Origin: a virus
Length of the DNA: 46,938 bases
Direction: 5' to 3' (one strand)
IMG/VR virus record: IMGVR_UViG_3300042922_000744
Span: 1 to 46,938 of that record
This document shows, piece after piece, positions 46,841 to 46,938 of the stretch. A program made the position numbers and the translations under genes. The notes under the pieces are model-generated. The model saw only the letters and a list, made by a program, of their open reading frames with translations. It was not told where the DNA came from and ran no database searches. Within the stretch, counting starts at the first letter, position 1. The number at the start of each line of letters is the position of its first letter.

Positions 46841-46938
46841 GGAGGCGTCGGTGGCTGGATACCTCGTCGGCGCACGGTTCCTTTCCGGAGAGATGGTGAT
46901 CCGCAAGCTCGCACCCATCTCGTGCGGCGTCGAGCTGA
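46812..46938. repeat. Direct terminal repeat, copy 2 (circular-contig overlap)
   Basis: Identical to bases 1-127. It shows that the sequence closes on itself and that the last 127 bases should be removed to give the unique 46811-bp circle. Confidence 0.95.
46851..46938 (+). CDS. Partial copy of the Gp37-like tail gene start
   Basis: The GTG at 46851 is the same start as at position 40; only 29 codons are present before the contig end. It is a result of the circular overlap, not a second gene. Confidence 0.9.
   Translation, partial: MAGYLVGARFLSGEMVIRKLAPISCGVEL

Overview
The window is the complete genome of a temperate, long-tailed (siphovirus-type) phage of a high-GC actinobacterium, shown as one circular contig opened inside the tail/lysis region. 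Bases 1-127 are repeated exactly at 46812-46938, so the unique circle is 46811 bp. An actinobacterial host is supported by the high GC, frequent GTG and TTG starts, a WhiB regulator, a DUF3263 protein, apparently leaderless immunity promoters and actinophage-style tail proteins. A Microbacteriaceae-like host is an inference from overall protein style and was not tested.

Layout. (a) 40-4111, rightward: a Gp37-like tail protein, a small baseplate-type protein and a beta-helix tailspike. (b) 4089-6921, leftward: a GT4 glycosyltransferase, a low-GC trypsin-like serine protease and three small proteins, read as a lysogenic-conversion (moron) cassette. (c) 6969-7396, rightward: two small genes, the second DUF3263. 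(d) 7397-7635: putative attP, holding a tRNA 3' end, three arm-like repeats and a strong hairpin. (e) 7636-10026, leftward: integrase, a small protein, an ImmA-type metallopeptidase and a Cro/CI-type repressor in one overlapping operon. (f) 10147-24917, rightward early operon: Cro-like protein, excisionase-like protein, RusA, YqaJ nuclease and RecT annealase, HNH, an initiator carrying 15-bp iterons (putative origin), a possible helicase loader, DnaB, SSB, a J-domain-like protein, a glutaredoxin, an SNF2-methyltransferase fusion, an ASCH protein, WhiB and an HTH protein; it ends at a hairpin terminator. (g) 25043-29070: a second HNH protein, small proteins, a ParB-methyltransferase fusion and the small terminase. 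(h) 29024-38149: large terminase, portal, ClpP-type protease with a probable nested scaffold, decoration protein, capsid, connectors, tail tube, and tail chaperones linked by a -1 frameshift. (i) 38162-43935: tape measure and distal tail proteins. (j) 44009-46840: an endolysin and four membrane-protein genes for lysis, after which transcription runs through the contig joint into (a).

Integration at attP would place block (e) at one prophage end and blocks (a)-(c) at the other. The glycosyltransferase and protease would then sit beside host DNA, where conversion and anti-phage genes are commonly found. Those two genes are the best candidates for an undescribed function. Other points of note are the in-gene iteron origin, the integrase with Arg in place of the box-II His, the SNF2-methyltransferase fusion, the nested scaffold start, the peptidase domain inside the tape measure, and a strongly folded non-coding element at 25391-25466.
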